This document shows positions 43,335 through 53,486 of a stretch of DNA of 64,000 bases, in pieces (the first letter of the stretch is position 1; every line of letters begins with the position of its first letter). Source of the stretch: Linderina pennispora (taxonomy: Eukaryota; Kickxellomycota; Kickxellomycetes; Kickxellales; Kickxellaceae); NCBI RefSeq assembly GCF_002104995.1, contig NW_024468253.1, positions 62,001-126,000 on the forward strand, given 5' to 3'. Under the pieces are notes generated by a model. It made no database searches, had not been told where the DNA came from, and saw only the letters and a program-made list of their open reading frames with translations. Both the position numbers and the translations under genes were made by a program.

Positions 43335-45674
43335 CTACTTGAAGTTGATATCGTCTGACTCAAAGCGAGCACCAGCCTTATTGCCCTTGAATGCGGACGA
43401 TGGATTGGACAGGATTCGCTCAATCTCTTCGGCTAAGGCCGAACGAACTGCAGTCTTGGCAAAAGTACCAAAGAATGAGCTGGAGGTATCGCCAGCTGCC
43501 AGCTGAACATCCTCAGCACTGTCGTCGCCATCGCCGTCGCCGCCCAGATTCCTGGCCTTGGAAATCAGACGACGTGCAACCGATGCCTCCTCAGGGAACA
43601 CTTTGACCTTGACGTTCTTCAGCAGATCCGCCGTGAAAGCGCCCTTCTTGTACACAGCACCCTTCAAAACACCATCCTTGATGGTCTCAGCATCCGGGTC
43701 AGTGCCACTCGCAACGACCTTGATGTCGACTGGCGATTCCTCTTGGGCTTTGTCCACAGAGTCAAAGAGACCCGCTGCCACTGCCTTATGCCGCACGCTA
43801 TTGATGAGCCTCTGTGAGTAGAATTCGGCAAGCTTCGTGGCAATGTCGGTGCGTGCCTCGAAACCCATCTGCGCGCTTGCCTCGATGGCTCGCGTGAAAC
43901 TGCCCAGCTCGTCAACAAGTCCGTTCTGTAGAGCCTGGACACCAGTAAACACCCGGCCACGGGCGACATCCTCGACCTGGTCGCTGCTGTATCCACGGCC
44001 CTTGGCAACGCGGCTCTTAAAGTCGTCGTAGATGATGTCGATGGTGCGGCGGTAGCGCTCGAGTGCCGCGCCTTCTGGCTCGCGGAAAATCGAATCAGAC
44101 TTGTTGTCAACAGTGTATAGCTCCTCGACATTGGTGCCAATAAACTCCAGCAGCTTCTTAGTTACCACTGGCCGCATTGATGCAACGCCAATGCTGCCAG
44201 TGATTGTTCCTGGGCTGGCAAAAATGCGCTTGCACGACGTCGAAGCGTAGTAGGCTCCAGATGCAGAGACGTTGCCGTAGGATGCAACCACAGGCTTGCC
44301 AAACTTGTCCTGCACATAGTCGACATAGGCGCCAATAGTGTCGCTGGCAATCACATCGCCGCCGCCCGAGTCGATACGCAGGACGATAGCCGAGACTGTC
44401 GGGTCCTTGGCAGCGTCAAGTAGAGACTGGCAAACGGCCTTGGCACCGCGCGGACCAAACCGCTCGATTCCGCCCAGTAAGTAGACCACGCCGACAGTCA
44501 CAGGCTGGTCTGATTCCAGGAGCTTCAGGGCCGAGGCCATCGCAGCCTTGTCGCTGGATATCAGCATGCTCTTTGCGAGTTCCTTTGTCGACCCGCTTTC
44601 ATCATAGGCGCCGCCACTCATCTCATTGGTCTCAATCTCAAGACGCCGCGCATCCGCATAGGTGTTGATTAGAGTAAGCTTACGTGGACCAACAATGGAA
44701 GCCACGTCGTACGTGTAGCCTAGCGCCGAGACCAGACCCGACCCCAGGGCATCGGGGGCGATAATCGGGCCCTCTTCCATGGCCTTGCGGACAATGTCCT
44801 GAGCCTTAATGTGCGTGTCCTTGCACTGGCTCAGAATGCTCGAGCCACGCGATGTCGCAATGTCGTCGATAATGGTGTCATTGAGCGAGTTTAGCAAGTC
44901 CATCATGTTTTCGCGGTGCTTCTCGGGCATTGACGACTGGGAATAAGGGGCCACCACGCTCTTATATTCCTTGCGCGCCTCGACGTGCATCTTGAGCCCA
45001 ATCTTGTCCAGCAGGTCTTTGAAGTACATCTGTGTGCCCGACAGACCCGTCAGCGGCAGCTGGCCAGTGGGCTGGACGATGATGTCGCTAAATGCCGACG
45101 CCAGGTAGTAGGTGAGCTGGTCGTCAAACGAGTCAGTATAAAAGTACGTGCGGCCGCTGCCTGCCCCCAGCTGCTGCTCCTTCTTGGCTCTAAACTGCTC
45201 AAGCGCCTGGCGCAGCTCCTGGACTTGGGCAACGCCTAGCCCAGTGCCGGTAGAGTTTGTCTGCTCGTTGGAGTCTGGGGCTGGTCCCAGCTTGACCACC
45301 AGCCCCTTGATGCGTGGGTCGTCCGCGGCCATCTCCAGGGCCATCAGCGCCCGCAGCATGCTCATTTCGTCGTTCTTTCCAGAGAGTTTGCGGAGGAACC
45401 GGCTGAGCCAGCTCAGCTCGAATGACATGGGCTCAGGGGCTTCGATAATGGAGCCCTCATGGATGCGCCAGGCAAGCATTGTGCCGTCGATGATTGGTGC
45501 ACGATCCAGCCGGTTGCGCTGCCGTTGCTGTCGCCTGTAAACAAAGTATGCAAGACCAGCCGCAAACAACGTCGTTTTCTTGTACCTCCACATAATGCGT
45601 GCTGAGCGCTTCAGCAGGCCTGCCTTTGTTGAATTCGGCGAGCTGGCTTGTTGTTGTTGTTGTTCCTGATTCAT
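43335..45674 (-). CDS. SppA/protease IV-type serine protease (peptidase family S49), membrane anchored
   Basis: Tandem S49 domains as in bacterial SppA and plant chloroplast SppA. The 779-residue protein has one N-terminal membrane segment (TTLFAAGLAYFVYRR) after a Gln-rich start. The general-base lysine is in EARKEYKSVVAPYSQ of the first domain and the nucleophile serine in YGNVSASGAYYASTS of the second, the SppA Ser-Lys dyad. IVLRIDSGGGDVIASD and PGTITGSIGVASMRPVV are also family-typical. The ATG at 45674 is the first in frame, and the frame is intact. The topology suggests a mitochondrial or other organelle membrane; this is inference. Divergent from the amidase gene over 427 bp. Confidence 0.9.
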   Translation of the reverse strand: MNQEQQQQQASSPNSTKAGLLKRSARIMWRYKKTTLFAAGLAYFVYRRQQRQRNRLDRAPIIDGTMLAWRIHEGSIIEAPEPMSFELSWLSRFLRKLSGKNDEMSMLRALMALEMAADDPRIKGLVVKLGPAPDSNEQTNSTGTGLGVAQVQELRQALEQFRAKKEQQLGAGSGRTYFYTDSFDDQLTYYLASAFSDIIVQPTGQLPLTGLSGTQMYFKDLLDKIGLKMHVEARKEYKSVVAPYSQSSMPEKHRENMMDLLNSLNDTIIDDIATSRGSSILSQCKDTHIKAQDIVRKAMEEGPIIAPDALGSGLVSALGYTYDVASIVGPRKLTLINTYADARRLEIETNEMSGGAYDESGSTKELAKSMLISSDKAAMASALKLLESDQPVTVGVVYLLGGIERFGPRGAKAVCQSLLDAAKDPTVSAIVLRIDSGGGDVIASDTIGAYVDYVQDKFGKPVVASYGNVSASGAYYASTSCKRIFASPGTITGSIGVASMRPVVTKKLLEFIGTNVEELYTVDNKSDSIFREPEGAALERYRRTIDIIYDDFKSRVAKGRGYSSDQVEDVARGRVFTGVQALQNGLVDELGSFTRAIEASAQMGFEARTDIATKLAEFYSQRLINSVRHKAVAAGLFDSVDKAQEESPVDIKVVASGTDPDAETIKDGVLKGAVYKKGAFTADLLKNVKVKVFPEEASVARRLISKARNLGGDGDGDDSAEDVQLAAGDTSSSFFGTFAKTAVRSALAEEIERILSNPSSAFKGNKAGARFESDDINFK

Positions 45675-46101
45675 AATTCTCTAAATTCAATAGAAGAAAT
45701 GGGGTTGACGAAGAACGGGTAGTGTTGTGACGATGCAAGTTTACAACAGTCTTGGCAGTTTAAGCCTGCATACATTATTGCAACACCAGCTGCCCTGAAA
45801 TGAGCCGCCCAAGCCGAGCCGTAATAATGAGGATATTTTGACAACGCCCATTTATCAGAATGCGCCTACATTCTGGTTTCCCTTTTCCGCATATATTTTT
45901 GTTGTCTTCTTCCAAACGCGGAATAGTGCGAGCACCATGGCAATGGGGAGGGTCAGCATGCCTGCTGCCGCGCTTGATTTCTGCTTAAAAGCACCGTTCT
46001 TGGAACGTGGCAGTCGACCACATCAAGTTTTTTTTCCACAGCCTGCAGCACATCCTTCATCTCACTACCTCAACTTTCGACAGCTAATATATCTCTAAAC
46101 C
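45675..46101. promoter_or_regulatory. divergent promoter region of the SppA-like and amidase genes
   Basis: 427 bp between divergent ATGs with T-rich tracts near the amidase start. Regulatory role is by position; no specific site was named. Confidence 0.4.
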
Positions 46102-47718
46102 ATGACTGTGCTACTTGATGTTGCGGACATCATGCTCAAGCCAGTGCACTGGCTCGTCTTCTACCCAACGCAGAAGGCGCTCCAGTTTGGCATATACCGT
46201 GCCAACAATATCGGCGCCAAAAAGAAGCACGCCAAAACATTGGCAAAGGATCCGCGCTCGTCGCTGGATATCTACAACCCGATTCTGCAGCACTCGGCCA
46301 CCGAGCTGGCACGCATGATTCGCACCGGTGAGGTCACGTCGAGGCAGGTTGTCGCAGCCTATATTGAGCGAATCAAACAGGTCAACCCTCTGGTCAACGG
46401 GCTGGTTGCAGACAGATTTGACAAGGCCATCGAGGATGCCGAGGCTGTTGACAAGCTGGTTGCCACTGGTGACTTGTCAGCCTTCGATTCGCAACCGTTC
46501 CTGGGTGTGCCAATCACCATCAAGGAGTCCATTGCTGTCGAAGGACTTCCAAACACATATGGCCTTTCCTGGCGTCAGAAGCGAGAGCCTGTGTCCTGTG
46601 TCACATCCAAGCCTGTCCAAAACATAATCGATGCCGGCTTCATCATCCTTGGCGTGACCAATACCCCGACGCTCTCCACGACTGTCGAGAGCGACAACGC
46701 CATTTATGGCCGCACCCTGAACCCATACAACTTTTCTCTGACGCCCGGCGGCAGCTCGAGCGGCGAGGGTGCACTTCTTGGATCCGGTGCTTCACCGGTC
46801 GGAATCGCCACCGATATTGGTGGCAGCATTCCGATCCCGTCGCTTTTCTGCGGAGTCTTTGGACACCGGCCTACTGCCGGAATGATTCCACATGACCCGA
46901 CAACGTACCCCGAGCTGCAGTCTGACAACGCCCGAAGCTGCTTCACCAAGGGTGTCATGTGCCGCTATGCTGAAGATATTGCGCCGACTTTGTCGATTCT
47001 TGCATCTCAGGAAATAGGAGATCCGTCAACAGTTGATTTCAGCGAGCTCAGCGTTATTATTATGCCAGAGGGACTCGGTAACAGCCTTGTGACTCCTAGA
47101 GTCAGCAAAGAGCTGCGCGATGCAGTTGTCCGCGCTGGAAAATTCCTTGGCGGCAGCAAGGTCAAGAGAATCAAGCCATTTGTTAACCCCCTAACTACCG
47201 CCTTCAAATTCCTGCCAGTTATCCGCGATGGTGAGGTACCGGTCCCTGTCACCTTGGCTGGTGAAGATCAGCCACCAGTCAGTACTTCCCGTGAGGCCCT
47301 TCGTATTTTGGGTGGCAAGTCACAGTATTCGCCTGGACCGCTCATGTTCGCCGTTTCAGGGAAGCTGTTGGGCGGCAAATACGCGGATGTCACCGAATAC
47401 TGGGCCAAACTGAAGCAACAGCTCGATGAGCTGCTCGGCGAGAACGGTATTCTTATTATGCCGCCGCAGCCTAAGCCGGCACAGCGCCATGGATGGAGTC
47501 TAACCCACACCGTGTGGGTTGGCTACACTGCCATTTTCAATGCCCTTGGCTACCCTGTCACTCACGCCCCAATGGGCCTGAACAAGAAGGGAATTCCTAT
47601 TGGTGTAATGGTGGTTGCGCGCAAGAACCAGGATATCCGTACCATTGCAGCAGCGGTGAAGCTCCAAGAAGGTTTTGGCGGCTGGGTGCCGCCTACAAGA
47701 CTAGGTGTGCCGGTGTAA
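46102..47718 (+). CDS. amidase-signature hydrolase, FAAH2-like
   Basis: Serine hydrolase of the amidase-signature family, close in layout to fatty-acid amide hydrolases, which cleave fatty-acyl amides at membranes. The 538-residue protein has the catalytic Ser-cisSer-Lys triad at about Lys141 (GVPITIKES), Ser218 (TPGGSSSGEGALLGSG) and Ser242 (GIATDIGGSIPIPS). The spacing Lys-77-Ser-24-Ser is close to that of rat FAAH (Lys142, Ser217, Ser241). An N-terminal hydrophobic stretch (HWLVFYPTQKALQFG) may be a membrane anchor. The ATG at 46102 is the first in frame; the frame is intact. The substrate is not deducible. Confidence 0.9.
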   Translation: MTVLLDVADIMLKPVHWLVFYPTQKALQFGIYRANNIGAKKKHAKTLAKDPRSSLDIYNPILQHSATELARMIRTGEVTSRQVVAAYIERIKQVNPLVNGLVADRFDKAIEDAEAVDKLVATGDLSAFDSQPFLGVPITIKESIAVEGLPNTYGLSWRQKREPVSCVTSKPVQNIIDAGFIILGVTNTPTLSTTVESDNAIYGRTLNPYNFSLTPGGSSSGEGALLGSGASPVGIATDIGGSIPIPSLFCGVFGHRPTAGMIPHDPTTYPELQSDNARSCFTKGVMCRYAEDIAPTLSILASQEIGDPSTVDFSELSVIIMPEGLGNSLVTPRVSKELRDAVVRAGKFLGGSKVKRIKPFVNPLTTAFKFLPVIRDGEVPVPVTLAGEDQPPVSTSREALRILGGKSQYSPGPLMFAVSGKLLGGKYADVTEYWAKLKQQLDELLGENGILIMPPQPKPAQRHGWSLTHTVWVGYTAIFNALGYPVTHAPMGLNKKGIPIGVMVVARKNQDIRTIAAAVKLQEGFGGWVPPTRLGVPV

Positions 47719-48957
47719 GCAGCAAGCGTCTGCTTGGGGACGTGCCATTGTTCGACAATTCCATTGTAAAGATGCTGTAATCAATTGGTATTTAATGCAG
47801 TACTAGCAACCACCTTCAATATGCAGCATGCAGTGTTTGGCCCACATAGAGGTGAGCCCACATTCCAAGAGGCTATACTCCACGTGCCGATCTGTTTAGC
47901 CATTGGCTGCAAGACGAGACACCAGTGCTGATCTGGACCTGACCGATTAGCCGCTGATTAGCATCTTTTTATAGACTAAAAATGAGCCAGCCGGTCTGAT
48001 CCCAATGATCACCATGATACATGTTGGCCAGCGAGCCAATAAACTTTAGTTGCCCTGATGAAGGCTATCACCTAGCCTGACTACGCACTGGGCTTAGCTA
48101 GTTGATGCAACAGCCAAGCGGCTGCTGAGCCAATGTTTACGACACCCAATTCAAACCACAGGCGACACCATGCCTTGCAAAGCAGCAGTGTTTTGTAATA
48201 CTCTGCACGTTTGATTGCGTTTCAGGGGAGAACAACACCACATATTTCCATTTGGGCTGACGATTGTCGTTACTAAATTTTCTGTTGTTGACGTAAAAAC
48301 CTTTGCGATCTGCCACGTTCAAATACAAGTGCGAGTGTAAGAAACGGACTCCTTAGGATCGCAGCCAACATCTATATTTTTCGCCTTTAGGGATAGCATG
48401 GGATTGGCCCTCCCTCAGTGCATGCGGTTTTTATAAGCACTGTCGAAGGCTCGCATGACCCCGACGTCCATGAACATGTCCACTGATAAAGCTTTGCTGC
48501 TTTTGTAGACTTCTCTGGACAATGAGTGTGCGGCTCCAGCATATATGCCTTGGCTTACATCACCCTGGTCAGGTCCAACTGGGTAACAGCCCTTCCTTCG
48601 GTTCTATTGCCCTTCTATACAAAAATTCTGCCTATTGGTGTGGTTGGCAATCGCCCATGAGCCAGAAAATTGTTATCAAGGAACAAATTGCACTGAGCAA
48701 TTTGTAATCTACCCATTCAGCTCCCCAAACCTGATTGACGGACGATCGGACCATACGTCGAGCAGGAATTCACAAGCTTTTACATGGATTTTGGACGGAG
48801 TTCAAAGTAGCTTCAGGCGAAATCCAGCTTGGGCGTCACCTTTGGACCCACCCTGTCTGCTTCACCTGGTGCCAGCACTGCTTCACCTGGCGCCAGCACT
48901 GTTTGCTTACAGTTACCCCTCATTTTTATTATAGTATTATTTTTCACCTATTGCATC
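47719..48957. other. 1.2-kb intergenic region before the seven-helix receptor
   Basis: No coding frame with recognisable content. It holds a short 21-bp direct repeat (listed) next to the receptor start and otherwise AT-moderate unique sequence. Confidence 0.45.
48860..48901. repeat. two 21-bp direct repeats upstream of the receptor ATG
   Basis: Two adjacent 21-base units differing at one position (CTTCACCTGG[T/C]GCCAGCACTG), about 60-100 bp before the ATG at 48958. They lie in a frame open to the receptor but without an upstream ATG, so they are probably leader sequence. Confidence 0.7.
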
Positions 48958-50094
48958 ATGAACAATCCTCAGCATGTCTTTGAAAAGCGGGCGCCGTATT
49001 ACATGGATAAGGAGATGATAGAGAACCAGACCAGGCCATTCATCCCGCGCGATCCTGTTGGCCTGTCCGACCGCATCATCTTTGGTATTGGTCTCGCGCT
49101 GTACTCGTTGGCTGGGCTAATGACGCTGTATGCATGGCTAAATCGCAGCTATCCCCCGCTACGTGCCAAAAATCTTCCGCTGGCGACTATGATGTGGGTC
49201 GGAGCATTCGGATGGTTCATTGGCTCGGTGGTTAGCAATGGGCTTGTTGAGATTGAGGGGGTGTGGCGACACTGCATTCTCCCAGCGGTTTGGATCCGCA
49301 TCGGGTTTGGATACACATTTACGTGCTCAAGCCTGTTCCGGGTTTACCTGCTGGACCGCATCTTTGTTCAGCGGCGTTCGGCACACGGCGTGCGGTTCCA
49401 TCTGCCTATATTTCTGTTTATCCTTGTGGTTCTTTTGTTCTGCATCATCAGCACCGTACTTCCCAACTACATGACCGTCATTTATCTTGACAAGTTCAAG
49501 TCCTGTCACTATGTCGCCCCATACCGCTTCGTGTGTCTGGGCATCGTTGCCTCGCTATGGTCGGTTGTTGCCGTTCTGGTGTGGCGCATTCGCAATATCC
49601 ATACTGCATTCAACGAACGGTTCGAGACTGTTGCCATTGCTGCCATGGCTTTGTCGACAGACATAGAGATGATTGTTGTGCACATTGTGTACCTGCACTA
49701 CGCACAGAGCCGTGCCGTCAGGTCAATGGCAGTCATGTTTGATTTGACCATGGGATGCACCGCAAGCTTTATTCTGCTAGTGTATCCAGTCTACCAGTGC
49801 ATCTTCCACCGCGAAGAGTACCTCCAAAAGTGGCTACTCAAGCTGTCTCTTGACGGATTGCACAAGGAGTACTTGGATGAGACGCATCACGTAACAAACA
49901 CCACAGACTACGCCGAGGTCCGTGAACAGTCAACAACACGTTTGACCAGCGGGAATACCGAAAAGACTTGTGCTCAGGCCGGAAACGGCGACACTATTGG
50001 CATGGGCCAGGTTGCTTATAGGGAATATGCGCAGCCGCCGTTCAATCCGTTCCCTCATCCAGACGAAGGAGGGGGCTCGCGTATCATTCTGTAG
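48958..50094 (+). CDS. seven-transmembrane receptor-like protein
   Basis: The 378-residue protein has an extracellular-type N-terminus (MNNPQHVFEKRAPYY), then seven hydrophobic helices: IIFGIGLALYSLAGLMTLYAW, TMMWVGAFGWFIGSVV, ILPAVWIRIGFGYTFTCSSL, LPIFLFILVVLLFCIIST, FVCLGIVASLWSVVAVLV, AIAAMALSTDIEMIVVHIVY and TMGCTASFILLVYPVYQCIF. A polar ~85-residue tail follows. Helix count and layout suggest a fungal G-protein-coupled receptor of the class C/RGS-linked type, but there is no RGS domain and no diagnostic motif I can name with certainty. The ATG at 48958 is the first in frame; the frame is intact. Ligand unknown. Confidence 0.6.
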   Translation: MNNPQHVFEKRAPYYMDKEMIENQTRPFIPRDPVGLSDRIIFGIGLALYSLAGLMTLYAWLNRSYPPLRAKNLPLATMMWVGAFGWFIGSVVSNGLVEIEGVWRHCILPAVWIRIGFGYTFTCSSLFRVYLLDRIFVQRRSAHGVRFHLPIFLFILVVLLFCIISTVLPNYMTVIYLDKFKSCHYVAPYRFVCLGIVASLWSVVAVLVWRIRNIHTAFNERFETVAIAAMALSTDIEMIVVHIVYLHYAQSRAVRSMAVMFDLTMGCTASFILLVYPVYQCIFHREEYLQKWLLKLSLDGLHKEYLDETHHVTNTTDYAEVREQSTTRLTSGNTEKTCAQAGNGDTIGMGQVAYREYAQPPFNPFPHPDEGGGSRIIL

Positions 50095-50495
50095 TTAGTG
50101 AATGGCGTTTCCAATAAACTATGACTAGAATCAATTATCGGCCAGCTGGTGTCGAGCCGCCGCTGGTTCCGCATGCACCATTTGTCCACAGTCCAAGCTG
50201 CCTCGGTGGCATCTTGAATACAACTCAGAATTGAGCATTACACTGGGGTGCCTAGACGGCGGAGAATGTAGTTACACAAACTATATTCCTCCATCGTTAC
50301 ATCCAGGGATTTGCCTTAAAAGACTAAATCGAACACAAACAGTAACCCCTCAGCTATACTTGGGACAGCGGTGGTATACTAGCGGCTAAACAAACATTTC
50401 GAATCGCCTCCGAGATCGTGTTGCAGAGATTTGCCGGACATTTATGAGCACTGCTCTCGATATGCAGATCGGGTTACTGGTGCATCCGTGTTCAT

Positions 50496-50532
50496 AGCCG
50501 TGATTAGACTGCATGGAGTTCTAATCACGGCT
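50496..50532. repeat. perfect 12-bp inverted repeat, 13-base loop
   Basis: AGCCGTGATTAG (50496-50507) and its exact reverse complement CTAATCACGGCT (50521-50532) flank a 13-base spacer. It could form a hairpin in DNA or RNA. Confidence 0.7.
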
Positions 50533-51128
50533 GAGCGGACATTGTCCAGAAGAACTAGGTGCTTGGACCTCTGTGAACGGATAGGTTCAAATGGTTACTA
50601 CGGAGGTGAATATAAACAGACTTACCACAGTCGATATCTCTAAAGTATTCTCTCTAGCCAACGATATTCCCTTGCACTGGCCTGGACAGACACAAGTGAC
50701 CAAGAGGCACCATTTGATCTATGCAAACAATTCGCAGATAAGCTCCGAAATAAAGGGTTTGGCATATTAGCCGCAGGCCAGCACTGGGAGCATGAATCAG
50801 ACGACCACCGGGTCCATTGGCAAAACTGCATGAATTATTGCGATCGTTGCGATGTCCTTTCGATGCGGTTGTGTTATTTCTCCGGGTTGAGCCTGGCCAG
50901 TGATCGGGGATGGCATGAACACAAGCCAATGCGGTACTTTCTCCACTGGCTACTCCTCCCCAAAATAAACCCGCCTTTGTGCTATAGCAACAAGCTTGCA
51001 AAGCTGCCATACGCCCCTGTGCCCAGGTGCGTTGTGGAACAAACATGTAAGAGCGAAGCTAGGCATGGATGACAAAGGGGCAAGAGTGATAGCAAGCACC
51101 CCTTTCTACAACCCTTGCCGCCTCAGAG

Positions 51129-51136
51129 TATAAAAA
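51129..51136 (+). promoter_or_regulatory. TATA box of the first short cluster gene
   Basis: TATAAAAA, 93 bp before the ATG at 51222. Orientation and distance are typical. Confidence 0.55.
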
Positions 51137-51221
51137 GTATCCTGCCGTCGCCCAGGGCTCATTGCGCCCTATTCAGCTTACGCACCATTGAATTTTTCTC
51201 TATATACCTGTCCATTGTCAT

Positions 51222-51668
51222 ATGCACAGTAGTTGGACAATGAACCACAATTACTCTATACCCCAGTACCTGCTTGAGCGCGGCGACAATGCGCGCGAGT
51301 ACCGCCGAAGACGCTCTAGCTTCTCGCGGAGCAGCATCTCCTCAGACTCACCACCACCCACGTCCTCGGGCCAGCCAAAGGACCTGCTTCTCACGCTAGA
51401 TGATGAGCGGTCGCTGCCCACCGCGGACGAGCTGCAGTCTTTTGACATCGAGTCATTCTCAATGTCCTCGCATCCGTCTAACGGCAGCATGCCAAACAAA
51501 AGGAGCACTGTGATGAGCAGCACGCCATCCATGTACTACAGCACGCCGACCGAGGTCAGCAAGCTGATCTCTCCTGAGGAGTTCATTCGTGTGCAGCGGC
51601 CCCGCAACGCATCGATTACCGCCGGCCAGCGGTTCGGCATCGCCAAGCCAAAAATCATTAATTTCTAG
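51222..51668 (+). CDS. short Arg/Ser-rich protein of a local family (member 1)
   Basis: Not a family I recognise. It has 148 residues from the ATG at 51222 (a second ATG at 51240). The N-terminal motif QYLLERGDNAREYRRR (residues 15-30) recurs without gaps in the genes at 53208, 54593 and 55172-55774. The rest is Ser-rich and probably disordered, and the protein ends AKPKIINF, echoed by VPRIINF at the end of the 54593 gene. No signal peptide or membrane segment. A TATA box lies 93 bp upstream. Unbroken frame, shared motifs and promoter placement make it a credible gene; function unknown. Confidence 0.6.
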   Translation: MHSSWTMNHNYSIPQYLLERGDNAREYRRRRSSFSRSSISSDSPPPTSSGQPKDLLLTLDDERSLPTADELQSFDIESFSMSSHPSNGSMPNKRSTVMSSTPSMYYSTPTEVSKLISPEEFIRVQRPRNASITAGQRFGIAKPKIINF

Positions 51669-52070
51669 ACTCGACCTTCCAAACCTGTATTCTAATTCCA
51701 AACCTTCGACAGAAAATGATGTTTCTGAATACCTTCTTAAATGGTGTCTTGCTCCGTGTTCTCGGGTATTTGTTGTTTTAGGTTAGAGCAAATAGCACAC
51801 ATATATCTCCACTAGCCTAAGGCAAAGGTGAATCAGCTAAACCCAGAGGAAAAGAAACATAGCAGCAGGTGGAGATGTGCGGGGAAAAGAATTGCTTTCA
51901 AACTGCTCCACATTATCGTCTCTGACTACAGCATGTTTGGACCTGCTTTTGCCGCAGGTGCGGAGGAGTGCGGTATATAAACGCTGTCTGGTGCAGCCAA
52001 AAAGAGGGTATACCTGCCGAGTGGTTTCCGTGCCTCCTTAATATCCTCACAGCACCTCAATTCTACTACA
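51669..52070. promoter_or_regulatory. spacer with TATA box at 51974-51981
   Basis: About 400 bp. TATATAAA at 51974-51981 lies 90 bp before the ATG at 52071, the same layout as for member 1. Nothing else recognised. Confidence 0.45.
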
Positions 52071-52556
52071 ATGGATTGCATTCCGTCGTCATCATATATC
52101 TCGGTCCCTTACCGTTCAATTTCCGAGACTTCACCGAGCCAGGTAAGCCTGGGGACGCGTCTACGTAGATCGCTAGTGTCGAGATGGTCTTCGGTCGGTT
52201 CACCCACGCGCGTGCGGCGACCATCTGGATGCGAATCAGGAGATTTAGTGGGCCCACGCCAGGTGCCCACCTCGAAGCAGTCTGTCAGAACCCTCAAACT
52301 GTGCCGGGCCGCACACCACAAGGAAGAATTGCACGGACTGCCGGCTCTTAACACACTCGGAATCAGCAGCCCGTTTGAGATTCCCCAATTCACAGATTAC
52401 AAGACCCCCGAGAGTATGCGGTCAGCAAACACGTATGTTGGCAGCATCCGCATTGTAGATGTTATTGGCACAGTGTCAGTTGCACATCTCTCGGCGACAT
52501 CTGGGTACCGCCTGGCCAAACCTCGGCTTGTAAAGGCGCAGGCTATCTATTTATAA
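52071..52556 (+). CDS. short Ser/Arg-rich protein of the 51-56 kb cluster (member 2, weaker)
   Basis: An open frame of 161 residues starts at the ATG at 52071. Its tail GYRLAKPRLVKAQ resembles the ends of member 1 (RFGIAKPKIINF) and member 5 (AAPRLVQF). The N-terminal 16-residue motif of the other members is not visible. A strong donor-like CAG/GTAAGC sits at 52141-52147, so an intron starting there is possible and the true protein may differ from the open frame. TATA box 90 bp upstream. Function unknown. Confidence 0.45.
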   Translation: MDCIPSSSYISVPYRSISETSPSQVSLGTRLRRSLVSRWSSVGSPTRVRRPSGCESGDLVGPRQVPTSKQSVRTLKLCRAAHHKEELHGLPALNTLGISSPFEIPQFTDYKTPESMRSANTYVGSIRIVDVIGTVSVAHLSATSGYRLAKPRLVKAQAIYL

Positions 52557-53207
52557 ACACGCATACACATGTATGCGCACCTCTTCTTGAGCTCCGTTTT
52601 CTAATGCGTGGCGCTGTCAGCAATTTGAACCCATCGCTTTTAGTTGCCGTCGTCGCAAAAAAATGTTGAGAGAACAACCGCCATGGATTGTCTGGGAAAG
52701 GGCCAATATGTACTAAAGCGGATGCTCTTGAATCAAATATTTTGTTCACGGCAAAAGAAGTGATTCTAGGAACAACAAGGGGTGACTAAAGTTAGTAGCT
52801 GGGGAGCAGAGGCGGGCCAGCCCGAAAACTCGAGCCGAAGCACGCGGTGTTTATGCTTCTCTCACCCCCGAATTGATACTGGGCGGCATTTGTTTCCGTT
52901 TCATCACCATTATATTTGAGTCTACACATGCGACAGGCAAGAGAAGGTTGTTTGCCTCAGTGTGGGTGGCCAGGACAGAGCCCCAGTGTTGTTTGCATGC
53001 TTCTCTCGGTAACTGCTCTCTTCGCGTATGCAGATGCTCTTTTCTCCCTTCCTCAGGAGCCATATAAAGGGTGTGGGTACGCCGCCCTTCCTTGCCTTTC
53101 CCCTGAAGAGCCGACCAATAACCTATCCTACATACCACCCCTCCTTGCCCTCCCTATTTCCTACCCTCTCATTTCTATCCGTGTAGTTGATCTTCCGCTG
53201 GTACAGC
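52557..53207. promoter_or_regulatory. intergenic region with TATA box at 53063-53068
   Basis: TATAAA at 53063-53068 precedes the ATG at 53208 by 140 bp. The leader between them is strongly pyrimidine-rich, as in highly expressed fungal genes. Nothing else seen. Confidence 0.45.
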
Positions 53208-53486
53208 ATGCCGTCTGTAATCGACAGTTCTTGCCCAGAATTCCTCGTGTCACGCGGGTTGACCGTCCAGTCCGACAGATACCGGCGCAGCGACAGCACC
53301 CGGCGCCTCCGCACCTTCAACCAAACGATTAGCCGCAGGCGGCCAGCGCTCCCGTCGTTCGAGAACCCCAGCGAGCCCCACCGTCCAGAGCTAAAAATAA
53401 GCCAGCGAATAGCCTCTACCACGCCTCCTCTGGCCGAAGTCATTGATGAGCTCCTGAAGATCCTCAATGGCGATGGGTCCAAGTGA
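53208..53486 (+). CDS. short Arg-rich protein of the 51-56 kb family (member 3)
   Basis: The 92-residue frame from the ATG at 53208 begins MPSVIDSSCP and carries the family motif EFLVSRGLTVQSDRYR at residues 11-26, aligned without gaps to members 1, 4 and 5. The middle is Arg-rich (TRRLRTFNQTISRRR). The end, PPLAEVIDELLKIL, looks like a short amphipathic helix. The C-terminal P-[KR]-[IL]-[IV] motif of the other members is absent. A longer frame on the opposite strand overlaps but shows no motif. Function unknown. Confidence 0.55.
   Translation: MPSVIDSSCPEFLVSRGLTVQSDRYRRSDSTRRLRTFNQTISRRRPALPSFENPSEPHRPELKISQRIASTTPPLAEVIDELLKILNGDGSK

Larger units (their letters stand above)
50095..51221. 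other. 1.1-kb intergenic region with a perfect hairpin
   Basis: Contains the 12-bp inverted repeat at 50496-50532 (listed separately) and, at its right end, the promoter of the first short gene of the 51-56 kb cluster. Small open frames here show no motif. Confidence 0.45.

Noticed and set aside
48829-48957. N-terminal extension of the seven-helix receptor through the 21-bp repeats
   Set aside because: The frame is open but has no ATG before 48958; the repeat is better explained as leader DNA.
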